A model generated the notes under the pieces. It did not search any database. It was not told the origin of the DNA and saw nothing but the letters and a program-made list of their open reading frames with translations. A DNA stretch of 64,000 nt from Caulobacter sp. S45 (GTDB lineage Bacteria; Pseudomonadota; Alphaproteobacteria; Caulobacterales; Caulobacteraceae). The position numbers and the translations under genes were made by a program. Within the stretch, counting starts at the first letter, position 1, and each line of letters opens with the position of its first letter. Positions 37,581 through 44,270 of this stretch are shown piece after piece. The stretch lies in assembly GCF_009765965.1 (NCBI RefSeq), contig NZ_LMUL01000004.1:18420-82419 (forward strand). Direction: 5' to 3'.

Positions 37581-37692
37581 GTGCGGAGGCGGTCACGCCC
37601 CCCCGACTTCAGGCTGGTTCGCCAGTCTGCCGCCTCCGCACCCCCTTAATGCAAACATCTGGCGTAGAGACGGCTTTCCGCCGTCTCCTTTG
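37581..37692 (+). ncRNA. Candidate stress-induced small RNA, GsrN-like
   Basis: A non-coding stretch of the stress island with clear RNA-like structure. A 12-bp perfect outer stem (37581-37592 with 37630-37641) encloses a run of seven C (37598-37604) and an inner stem CAGGCTGG/CCAGTCTG closed by a TTCG loop (one G-U pair). A second 8-bp hairpin, GAGACGGC/GCCGTCTC (37667-37687), is followed by CTTTGT and may be the terminator. In Caulobacter the EcfG-dependent sRNA GsrN uses a C-rich 5' loop to pair with mRNA leaders and is encoded near the same locus. Boundaries and homology are inferred. Confidence 0.6.
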
Positions 37693-37708
37693 TCGCCAAC
37701 TCTTGTCG

Positions 37709-38191
37709 TCAGGCGGGCGAAGCGTGGATGGCGACTTCGGTCTTGCGGCGCAGGGGAACCGACTTGCCACCTGGGGTGAGCGCACCGGCCTCGCCGAGCG
37801 CGCGAATCTCGAACTTGGGCGTGGGGAGGCCGGCGCCCTGAAGCGCCGCGGCCACCACCGCCGCGCGCCGACGGGACAGATCTAGGTTATCCGCGGGCGT
37901 CCCCTGGGCGTCGGTCAGGCCGAGCACGCTGACATAGCCGATATGGCAGCCGTGGACCTGGGCCGCCGCCGTCGCCAGCACCTGTTGAGCGCCACCCGTA
38001 AGCTGATCGGAATCCTCGGCGAAATAAATCGGGAAGGTCACGTCCTGGCACGTCGACGCCACCTTGGGAGCGGGCCGTGCCGGCTCCATGGTGGAGCAGC
38101 CCGCCACAGCCAAGCCGATCAGGCCTGCGGCCCCGAGGCCAAATACAAGGTTGAAATCCCTTGCGCGAATGCTCAAGCCCCACCTGCCCAT
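37709..38191 (-). CDS. OmpA-family lipoprotein
   Basis: A 160-residue protein with a lipoprotein signal ending in LAVAGC (about residue 32). The OmpA-like peptidoglycan-binding domain spans the rest: FPIYFAEDSDQLTGGAQQVL, VLGLTDAQGTPADNLDLSRR and RAAVVAAAL. The Asp and Arg that hold diaminopimelate are in this motif. It probably tethers the outer membrane to peptidoglycan. The lipoprotein gene at 38202 ends 10 bases upstream, so the two likely form a pair. Confidence 0.85.
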   Translation of the reverse strand: MGRWGLSIRARDFNLVFGLGAAGLIGLAVAGCSTMEPARPAPKVASTCQDVTFPIYFAEDSDQLTGGAQQVLATAAAQVHGCHIGYVSVLGLTDAQGTPADNLDLSRRRAAVVAAALQGAGLPTPKFEIRALGEAGALTPGGKSVPLRRKTEVAIHASPA

Positions 38192-38201
38192 CGAACTACC
38201 C

Positions 38202-38450
38202 CTAAGCCTTAGGCTCCCCGTTTTCCCAGAAGAAACGCTTCTGGGCGGGATCGTAGTAATAGTAACGCTTACGCCCCTTGTCATAATATTGATGATGGGG
38301 ATCGCGATGAAAGGCCGGGCCGTCCTCTTTCATCGTGGAGGTGTTGCCGAGACGCGCCCAGTTCGGACGCTCCTGCCAGTGCGGCGGCCGGGCTGCACAC
38401 CCCGATAGCGCCACAGCGATCAACCCGATGGAGACCCCATTGCGGACCAT
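38202..38450 (-). CDS. Small Tyr/His-rich lipoprotein
   Basis: An 82-residue protein from the ATG at 38450 with AGGACG before it. Signal MVRNGVSIGLIAVALSGC has a lipobox (ALSGC). The mature part is rich in Trp, Tyr, His and charged residues (PPHWQERPNW, DPHHQYYDKGRKRYYYYDP, KRFFWENGEP). No family recognised. Upstream I find no EcfG element. Confidence 0.72.
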   Translation of the reverse strand: MVRNGVSIGLIAVALSGCAARPPHWQERPNWARLGNTSTMKEDGPAFHRDPHHQYYDKGRKRYYYYDPAQKRFFWENGEPKA

Positions 38451-38669
38451 ACGGCGTCCTCCGTCCTCAACCCATCCTATGCTTTGACCGCCGGCGTCTG
38501 CCAAGCCCGGTCTGAACGCGCGCTCGCAAGCGAATGAGGCGATGCGCTTTTCAGCACACCGCCGCCTCAAGTTGAGCCATCGTCCTTCCCCTTCCGACAG
38601 CAGCTTCAAACCCATCCGCCTGTGTTTCGCAGATGAATTTGAAGCCGCCATCACCGAATGCATGGATCG

Positions 38670-38840
38670 CTAGAGGCCCCGCCCGCGCACCAGGTGCATC
38701 ACCAGGGAAACCAGGAACAGCACCAGGAAGATCACAAAAAGAATATGTGCGATTTGCGCCGCCACTCCGGCGATGCCGACAAAGCCAAAGAGGCCTGCGA
38801 CGAGGGCGACGACTAAAAAGATCAATGCCCACCTAAGCAT
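38670..38840 (-). CDS. DUF1328 (YtjA-type) small membrane protein, copy 2
   Basis: A 56-residue protein beginning [20 protein letters not shown], then [20 protein letters not shown] and MHLVRGRG. Same two-helix layout as the copy at 36869. GGAGG lies six bases before the ATG. An exact EcfG promoter is about 70 bases upstream. sodB lies further upstream on the same strand. Confidence 0.9.
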   Translation of the reverse strand: MLRWALIFLVVALVAGLFGFVGIAGVAAQIAHILFVIFLVLFLVSLVMHLVRGRGL

Positions 38841-38910
38841 ACCGTCCCTCCATGAAGGCGGATGCCGGGCCGGACACTCTCGTCCGACCTATCCGGTCCG
38901 CCCTTCTGCA

Positions 38911-38935
38911 AACGTCGTCGGCAGAAGGGCGTTCC
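38911..38935 (-). promoter_or_regulatory. EcfG-type promoter for DUF1328 copy 2, inside an inverted repeat
   Basis: On the minus strand GGAAC (38935-38931), 16-base spacer, CGTT (38914-38911), exact. The spacer and -10 fall within a perfect 10-bp inverted repeat (38900-38909 with 38921-38930) that also follows the sodB stop. Confidence 0.85.
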
Positions 38936-38950
38936 AGCCTTGACGAAAGC

Positions 38951-39577
38951 TTACTTCCAGTCCGGCGCGGGGAAGGTATAGGCCTTACCCGAGCCGTTGG
39001 CGGCGGCATACTGCGCCTCCACGAAGCGCCAGTTCACCAGCTTGTCGAACCACTGTTCCAGGAAGCCCTTACGGTCCTGCTTGTGGTCGAGATAGTAGGC
39101 GTGCTCCCACACGTCGCAGACCAGCAGCGGGGTGACGCCAGCCTCGGTGATCGCGGTCGCGGCGTCGTGGGTGGAGATGATCTCCAGGTTCGGCCCACGC
39201 GCGATCAGCCAGGCCCAGCCGGAGGCGAAGTGGTTCACGCCTTCGTCGACGAACTTGGTCTTGAAACCATCCAGACCGCCGAACGCCTTGTCGATGGCTG
39301 CGGCCAGGTCGCCGGAGGGCTGGGACGGCTGGGGGGTCATGCATTCCCAGAAGAAGCCGTGGTTCCAGGCCTGGGCGGAGTTGTTGAACACCTTCTTGGT
39401 GGAGGACTTGACCACCTCCTCGAGGGTGGCGGGCTTTTCACCGGCGGCGGCGAGCAGGGTGTTCAGCGTCTCCACGTACTTGGCGTGGTGCTTGTCGTGG
39501 TGCGTGCGCATCTGCACGTCGGAGAGCACGGGGGCGAGGGCGTCGCTCGGGTAGGGCAGGTCGGGCAGTTTGAACAT
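38951..39577 (-). CDS. sodB: Superoxide dismutase, Fe type
   Basis: A 208-residue cytoplasmic enzyme dismutating superoxide. Metal ligands are His26, His73 (AWNHGFFWECM), Asp155 and His159 (CDVWEHAYYLDH). Gln69 just before AWNH is the position that marks iron rather than manganese enzymes. Length is usual. No EcfG promoter is seen in front of it, although it lies within the stress island. Confidence 0.95.
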   Translation of the reverse strand: MFKLPDLPYPSDALAPVLSDVQMRTHHDKHHAKYVETLNTLLAAAGEKPATLEEVVKSSTKKVFNNSAQAWNHGFFWECMTPQPSQPSGDLAAAIDKAFGGLDGFKTKFVDEGVNHFASGWAWLIARGPNLEIISTHDAATAITEAGVTPLLVCDVWEHAYYLDHKQDRKGFLEQWFDKLVNWRFVEAQYAAANGSGKAYTFPAPDWK

Positions 39578-39611
39578 GGCTATCCTCTAAACCTTCAAGG
39601 GGTTCGATCGG

Positions 39612-40010
39612 TTACGGGCGACGGCTCCGCCCGGAGGCGGGGTCGAACAGGCGAAGCAAAATAGTGGCGAGCTGGGGGTTGCGCCAAGCCAGCAGGCCGG
39701 CCGCGGCCGCAGCCCCCGCCGCCGCCACCGGGCGCTCCCGCAGGACGTCGGCGAGCCGGTCGGCCAGGGCGGACTTGCCCGTCGCGGCCGTCGCCTTGGA
39801 CGCGGGCTTCTTCGCCTTGCGGAACGCCACCAGGGCGATCAGCAGGATCAGCACCGCCGCCGAGCCACAGACCACGGCCGCAGCACCCGCCGGGCCGATA
39901 TAGGTGCGCACCAGAGCGTAGAGCGCGAAGGATGCGGACACGACGACCACGCCCGCCGCCGTGGCCATGGCCACCACCGCGACGATCAGGGTGATGAGCC
40001 GGCGGATCAA
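39612..40010 (-). CDS. Two-helix membrane protein of a DUF883-like pair
   Basis: A 132-residue protein with two N-terminal membrane helices (about 5-30 and 40-63) and a third weak hydrophobic stretch near 95-110. A lysine/alanine-rich linker (FRKAKKPASKATAATGKSAL) lies between. It looks like the holin-superfamily / YqjE-type partners that usually follow YqjD-like genes. ATG overlaps the upstream gene's stop by four bases, so it shares the EcfG promoter at 40359. Confidence 0.72.
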   Translation of the reverse strand: MIRRLITLIVAVVAMATAAGVVVVSASFALYALVRTYIGPAGAAAVVCGSAAVLILLIALVAFRKAKKPASKATAATGKSALADRLADVLRERPVAAAGAAAAAGLLAWRNPQLATILLRLFDPASGRSRRP

Positions 40011-40321
40011 CGACGGCCGCCGGCGAACAGAAGGCCCAGGACGAAACCCGCGCCAAGGGCTGCGAGGGTGGCGGTGAGCGGGCGCTCGTGCACCCGGTCC
40101 ACCACGTAGAGACGCGCGGTGTCGAGCTGCTCGCTGGTCGCTTGACCGCGAAGCTGCTCCAGACCGTCGCTGAACACCTTCTGGGCGTTGCGCGCGAGTT
40201 CGGGAAAGGCGCGGCGGCTCTCTTCGACCGCGTCGCGGGCGTTGCGTACGGTTTCGCGCACGCTGTCGGCCGCCCGGTCGGCCTTGCCGAGCACCGGATC
40301 GAGGGTGGATTTGGCGGACAT
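40007..40321 (-). CDS. DUF883 (ElaB/YqjD-type) membrane-anchored protein
   Basis: A 104-residue protein: an amphipathic, charged helix (about residues 10-75, with AADSVRETVRNARDAVEES) followed by a single C-terminal anchor (LTATLAALGAGFVLGLLFAG). VHERPLTATLAALGAGF is the conserved end of the ElaB/YqjD family, which in E. coli anchors to the inner membrane and binds ribosomes in stationary phase. It follows an exact EcfG promoter by 38 bases. Confidence 0.8.
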   Translation of the reverse strand: MSAKSTLDPVLGKADRAADSVRETVRNARDAVEESRRAFPELARNAQKVFSDGLEQLRGQATSEQLDTARLYVVDRVHERPLTATLAALGAGFVLGLLFAGGRR

Positions 40322-40358
40322 CGGGTCAGCTCTCTTTCGGACGGTTCGCCGCGCTGGG

Positions 40359-40383
40359 AACGTCGGGCCGGTGCGGGAGTTCC
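40359..40383 (-). promoter_or_regulatory. EcfG-type promoter for DUF883-like operon, overlapping a hairpin
   Basis: On the minus strand GGAAC (40383-40379), 16-base spacer, CGTT (40362-40359), exact. A perfect 11-bp inverted repeat (40362-40372 with 40387-40397) overlaps it; GGAAC lies in the loop. The hairpin also follows the phyR stop. Confidence 0.85.
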
Positions 40384-40417
40384 CCGACCGGCCCGACCTT
40401 GCCTCAACGCGCTCGGT

Positions 40418-41218
40418 TCAAGACGGGTTACGGGGTCGTGCGGGGTGGAAGAACAGCGCCTGCCCGATCGCCGCCTTCACCGTTTCCGGTTGGAACGGCT
40501 TGGTGATCAGGAAGGTTGGCTCGGGCCGCTCGCCGGTAAGCAGGCGTTCGGGGAAGGCGGTGATGAAGATCACCGGCACGTCGTGGCTGCCCAGGATATC
40601 CTTGACCGCATCGATGCCCGAAGAGCCGTCGGCGAGTTGGATATCCGCCAGCACCAGACCCGGCGCATTGCGCGCGACGGCCTCGACCGCCTCGCGACGG
40701 GTGGCGGCCACTTCGAGCACCTCGTGGCCCAGCTCCCTCACCAAGGCCTCGATGTCGGCGGCGATCACCGGCTCGTCCTCGATGATAAGCACCTGCGTCG
40801 CGAGCTCGGAATCGATCTCGCTCTGCGCTTCGGCGATCAGCGCTTCGATCTCGGTCAGCGACACGCCGAGAATCTGGCCGGCCTCCTGGGGATTGAAGCC
40901 CTCGAGCGCGGTCAGCAGGAAGGCCTGACGCGATCGCGGTGCGATGCGCATCAGCCGGCGGGACGCATCGTCCCCAACGCCGGGATCGACTTCACCCCGT
41001 GTCTCCAGCCGCGCTCCGGTGCTGTCCCAAATGGCATGGAACACATGGTAGAGCGCCACCCGGGGGGTGAGATGCGACGGAAGAGAACGCTCGCCGGCGG
41101 CCAGCGCTTCCAGCGCCGCGCGGACATAGGCGTCCCCCGCCGATTGCTCGCCGGTCAGGGCGCGCGCATAGCGCCTCATATACGGAAGATGCGGCGCAAG
41201 CCGCTCCAACAGACCCAT
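40418..41218 (-). CDS. phyR: PhyR general stress response regulator
   Basis: A 266-residue protein from the ATG at 41218 (GGAGG five bases upstream). Residues 1-140 form a sigma-factor-like domain without DNA-binding function (YMRRYARALTGEQSAGDAYV, LTALEGFNPQEAGQILGVS). Residues 142-260 are a receiver with EDEP acidic pair, phospho-acceptor Asp192 (LVLADIQLADG) and KPF lysine near 240. When phosphorylated it binds NepR and frees EcfG. It is divergent from nepR-ecfG and has its own exact EcfG promoter. Confidence 0.96.
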   Translation of the reverse strand: MGLLERLAPHLPYMRRYARALTGEQSAGDAYVRAALEALAAGERSLPSHLTPRVALYHVFHAIWDSTGARLETRGEVDPGVGDDASRRLMRIAPRSRQAFLLTALEGFNPQEAGQILGVSLTEIEALIAEAQSEIDSELATQVLIIEDEPVIAADIEALVRELGHEVLEVAATRREAVEAVARNAPGLVLADIQLADGSSGIDAVKDILGSHDVPVIFITAFPERLLTGERPEPTFLITKPFQPETVKAAIGQALFFHPARPRNPS

Positions 41219-41277
41219 ACTGCCTCCGTGAAGCTCGCGAAGAGCCTTGCAACCGCCCAACGCGCCGCAGCGGGCGC

Positions 41278-41302
41278 AACGTACGCCTACCGCCCCGGTT
41301 CC
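41278..41302 (-). promoter_or_regulatory. EcfG-type promoter for phyR
   Basis: On the minus strand GGAAC (41302-41298), 16-base spacer, CGTT (41281-41278), exact, 60 bases from the phyR ATG. It implies positive feedback of EcfG on phyR. Confidence 0.88.
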
Positions 41303-41353
41303 GACAACCGGGGGCTTGTCGTTGCATATCGTCGGATATATGGCCGCAGGGAC

Positions 41354-41378
41354 GGAACCGCCAACGCTTAGCGGAGTT
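41354..41378 (+). promoter_or_regulatory. EcfG-like promoter for nepR-ecfG-phyK
   Basis: GGAAC at 41354-41358, 16-base spacer, AGTT at 41375-41378: one mismatch. It is 54 bases before the nepR ATG, the place where autoregulatory EcfG promoters usually lie. Confidence 0.6.
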
Positions 41379-41431
41379 TCCGGCGATTGGAATTCGTTGA
41401 AGGCGCGCCCGGCGCGACGCTCCCATTGGTC

Positions 41432-41626
41432 ATGAACGAACGAACACATCGGGACCTAGCTCCCGATACGGAACCGGCCTTGGAGGAAGCGCGTCTTCGC
41501 CAACAGGCGATCGGCGCCAAGCTAAGGCATCTGTTCGACGAGATCGTAAACGAGCCCGTTCCTGAGGAATTCCTTGATATACTCAGGCGCGCCGACGATA
41601 AGAATAAAGACGCCGGTCAGGACTGA
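41432..41626 (+). CDS. nepR: NepR anti-sigma factor
   Basis: A 64-residue protein. LRHLFDEIVNEPVPEEFLDI is the NepR core helix pair that clamps EcfG and, under stress, PhyR. The N-terminal 25 residues are polar and variable, as in the family. I use the ATG at 41432; an in-frame TTG at 41387 would add 15 residues. Neither start has a strong ribosome site. Stop and ecfG start overlap (TGATG), which keeps sigma and anti-sigma levels coupled. Confidence 0.92.
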   Translation: MNERTHRDLAPDTEPALEEARLRQQAIGAKLRHLFDEIVNEPVPEEFLDILRRADDKNKDAGQD

Positions 41627-42219
41627 TGGTCCAACGTAACATTCTCGATGCCGCCTCCGAGACGGTGTTCAAGCGCGACCTGGTCGCATTGATCCCGCAT
41701 CTGCGCGCCTTCGCACGCACCCTGTGCGGCGACGCCGCCGCGGCCGACGACCTCGCGCAAGACGCGGTCCTCAAAGCCTGGGACGCGCGCTCCAGCTTCC
41801 AGATGGGCACCAACATGAAGGCCTGGACCTTCATGATCCTGCGCAATCAGTTCTATTCCGAAAAGCGGCGCTCCTGGCGGCAGACCCAGCTCGACCAGGA
41901 CGCGGCGGAGCGGACGCTGGTGGCCGCCGACGACCCCGAGGCGCCCGTCGCGCTCGACGAGATGCGGCTGGCCATGCGCATGCTGCCCTCCGAGCAGCGC
42001 GAGGCGCTGATCCTGGTGGGCGCGGGCGGCTTCGCCTACGAGGAAGCGGCGGAAATCTGCGGCTGCGCGGTGGGGACGGTGAAAAGCCGGGTCAGCCGCG
42101 CGCGCCGTGCGCTGCTGAACATCCTTGAGCGCGGCGCCTACGACCGGGACGGCTCGCCGGCGGGTGAAGCCATGAAGACCATCCTGGCAGATGCGGAGCG
42201 TCTGAGCGGACCACGTTGA
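41626..42219 (+). CDS. ecfG: EcfG-family general stress sigma factor
   Basis: A 197-residue ECF sigma factor (called SigT in Caulobacter). Region 2 is LIPHLRAFARTLCGDAAAAD then DLAQDAVLKAWDARSSF; region 4 is LPSEQREALILVGAGGFAYE then EAAEICGCAVGTVKSRVSRA. It directs polymerase to GGAAC-N16-CGTT promoters, several of which I find around it. Its stop overlaps the kinase start by four bases. Confidence 0.95.
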   Translation: MVQRNILDAASETVFKRDLVALIPHLRAFARTLCGDAAAADDLAQDAVLKAWDARSSFQMGTNMKAWTFMILRNQFYSEKRRSWRQTQLDQDAAERTLVAADDPEAPVALDEMRLAMRMLPSEQREALILVGAGGFAYEEAAEICGCAVGTVKSRVSRARRALLNILERGAYDRDGSPAGEAMKTILADAERLSGPR

Positions 42220-43910
42220 TGCCGCGGCCCCATGGCGGCATGACCATCCGTTTCCGCCTGGGACTGGCGCTAGCCTTGGCGCTTTGCCCGGTGCTCGCGC
42301 TCGGCGTGCTGCAGGTGGTGACGGAGTTCCATCGCGACGCGCACGTCCGTCAGGAAACCCTGATCGAAGCCGCCGACCGCGCCTCGACCACCGCACGCGC
42401 GCGCATGCAGGCGGCCGTCGCCCTGTTGCAGACCTTGACCCCACAGGTGGTGGGAGCGGATTGCACCCCACGGCTCGCGGCGGCCCTGCAGCAGCTTCGT
42501 GACTATCGCAACCTCGTGCGGCTCGACGCGAACGGGCGGGTGCAGTGCTCCGCGGCCAGCATGCCGGTGGTGGCGGATCGCACCAAGCTGCCCTGGTTCG
42601 CGCACTTACGGGACGGCGCGTCCAGCGTGGTCGCCAAATCCCTGTCCTCCACGGCCCCGACCCTGATCGCCGCCACCCGCGCAGAAGGGAGGGACGGGCG
42701 TTTCGAGGGCGCGCTGGTCGCCTTCATCGACCTCGACGGCCTCAGACCCGACCTGTCGGACCCGACCCTTCCCGCAGGCACCGCCATCGCGGTCCTGGGC
42801 GGGGATGGCCGATACATGGTCCAGACCAATCCCCGCGCCTTCGCCCCCCTGCCGAAGGACTGGCGCAAGATCGACCGGTTCACGGCCAAGGACGGGACCG
42901 GCGCGGTGCGAGACTTCGCCGTCGCCCCGCTGTTGCGCAGCGAAGCCTATGTCGTGCTCTCCGCGCCGGCGCCGGACCTGTTCTACTGGGCGCGGCTGAA
43001 CCCGTTCAGCTCCATCGTCTATCCCGTCCTGGCGTGGTTGGCGGCCTGGACGGCGGTGTGGATCGTCACCGAGCGGGTCGTGGTCCGCTGGCTGGCCTAT
43101 CTGGACCGCATCGCCAGCATCTACGCCCGGGGCCGTTTCACCGTGCGCCCGGTGCAGGCGGAAAGCGCGCCGCGCGAGATCCGCGACCTGGCCCACACCC
43201 TGGACCTCATGGCCGACGGCCTGGTGGCCCGCGACCAGCGGCTGAAGGATTCCCTCGCGCAAAAAGACACCATGATGCGAGAAATCCATCACCGGGTGAA
43301 AAACAATCTCCAGGTCATCAACAGCCTGCTGAACCTGCAGCAGCGCGCCCTGACCGATCCGGCGGCGCGCACCGCCATGTCCGACACCCGCCAGCGGATC
43401 ACCGCGCTGGCCCTGATCTACCGGGCGCTGTACCAGAGCCCCGATCTGCGCCGCGTGGACCTGCGCCAGTTCATGGAGGAGCTGGTCGGCCAGCTGAGCG
43501 CCGGCGAGGGCGGCAGGGTCTCCAAGATCCGCACCGATCTCCAGGCCGACGATCTGGAGATCGATCCCGATCAGCTGGCGCCGCTCGCCCTGTTCGCGGT
43601 GGAGGCGATCACCAACGCCCGCAAGCACGCCTTCGACGAGCGGGGCGGCCTGATCGAAGTGCGCTTCCATGTGGGCGAGACCCACGCCGTGCTCGAGATC
43701 GCCGACAACGGCAAGGGCGATCCCGGACCGCCGGACAGCACCGGCGTCGGACGCACCCTGATGAGCGCCTTCGCCCGGCAACTGCGCGGCGAACTGGAAG
43801 TGATCACGGCCCAGGAGGGCGGCGTGGTCGTGCGCCTGACCTTCCCCAAACCCCGTCCGCCCAGCTCGGAACCTCAAATCGGATCGGACGGGAACCCGAT
43901 AGCGGCTTGA
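42216..43910 (+). CDS. phyK: PhyK-type sensor histidine kinase (HisKA_2)
   Basis: A 564-residue membrane kinase. A first membrane helix (about 12-32, FRLGLALALALCPVLAL) and a second (about 270-290) bracket a roughly 240-residue periplasmic sensor. A HAMP-like stretch follows, then EIHHRVKNNLQVINSLLNLQ with the phospho-accepting histidine near 359, the hallmark of the HisKA_2 family. The ATPase has VEAITNARKHAFDE (N box) and IADNGKGDPG (G box). Position right after ecfG, with a four-base overlap, matches Caulobacter PhyK, which phosphorylates PhyR. The signal sensed is unknown. Confidence 0.92.
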   Translation: MMPRPHGGMTIRFRLGLALALALCPVLALGVLQVVTEFHRDAHVRQETLIEAADRASTTARARMQAAVALLQTLTPQVVGADCTPRLAAALQQLRDYRNLVRLDANGRVQCSAASMPVVADRTKLPWFAHLRDGASSVVAKSLSSTAPTLIAATRAEGRDGRFEGALVAFIDLDGLRPDLSDPTLPAGTAIAVLGGDGRYMVQTNPRAFAPLPKDWRKIDRFTAKDGTGAVRDFAVAPLLRSEAYVVLSAPAPDLFYWARLNPFSSIVYPVLAWLAAWTAVWIVTERVVVRWLAYLDRIASIYARGRFTVRPVQAESAPREIRDLAHTLDLMADGLVARDQRLKDSLAQKDTMMREIHHRVKNNLQVINSLLNLQQRALTDPAARTAMSDTRQRITALALIYRALYQSPDLRRVDLRQFMEELVGQLSAGEGGRVSKIRTDLQADDLEIDPDQLAPLALFAVEAITNARKHAFDERGGLIEVRFHVGETHAVLEIADNGKGDPGPPDSTGVGRTLMSAFARQLRGELEVITAQEGGVVVRLTFPKPRPPSSEPQIGSDGNPIAA

Positions 43911-43915
43911 CCGTT
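43891..43915 (+). promoter_or_regulatory. EcfG-type promoter for entericidin gene
   Basis: GGAAC at 43891-43895, 16-base spacer, CGTT at 43912-43915, exact. The -35 lies inside the last codons of phyK. The entericidin ATG is 44 bases downstream. Confidence 0.87.
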
Positions 43916-43958
43916 CAAGCTTCGCCTTTCTATCCGTTTCTTCTGGGGAGACCTCTTT

Positions 43959-44099
43959 ATGCGTAAGCTTCTTATCCTGCTGGCCGCCACCGCCGCTGTT
44001 TCGGTCGCCGCCTGCAACACCATCGCGGGCGCCGGCAAGGACGTCTCCGCCACTGGCAACGCCGTGACCGGCACCGCCAAGGACGCGACCCCGCACTAA
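43959..44099 (+). CDS. Entericidin-family small lipoprotein
   Basis: A 46-residue lipoprotein: signal MRKLLILLAATAAVSVAAC with lipobox VAAC, then NTIAGAGKDVSATGNAVTG, typical of entericidin A/B. Mature length is about 28 residues. E. coli entericidins are stationary-phase, sigma-S controlled, toxin/antidote-like envelope lipoproteins; here control would pass to EcfG. GGGGAG precedes the ATG, and a strong terminator follows. Confidence 0.9.
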   Translation: MRKLLILLAATAAVSVAACNTIAGAGKDVSATGNAVTGTAKDATPH

Positions 44100-44126
44100 G
44101 CCGAAAGGCCTATTGCAGGTTCCAGG

Positions 44127-44168
44127 AAAGGCGCCCTTCGGCCAGTCCGCGGGGCGCCTTTTCGTTTT
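44127..44168 (+). terminator. Intrinsic terminator after entericidin
   Basis: AAAGGCGCCC (44127-44136) pairs perfectly with GGGCGCCTTT (44152-44161), followed by TTCGTTTT. A 10-bp stem with T-rich tail. Confidence 0.88.
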
Positions 44169-44270
44169 GGTCCATCGGGCGCAACATGATTGCACGCCGG
44201 AGCGCTCGGGACGGCTTCTAGCCGCGAGCAATCCGCTCTAGCTTGCCCCTAAAGATTAGGGGGACGGCTT

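Noticed and set aside
38570-38590. EcfG site before the small lipoprotein/OmpA pair
   Set aside because: No GGAAC on the minus strand within 200 bases of the start at 38450.
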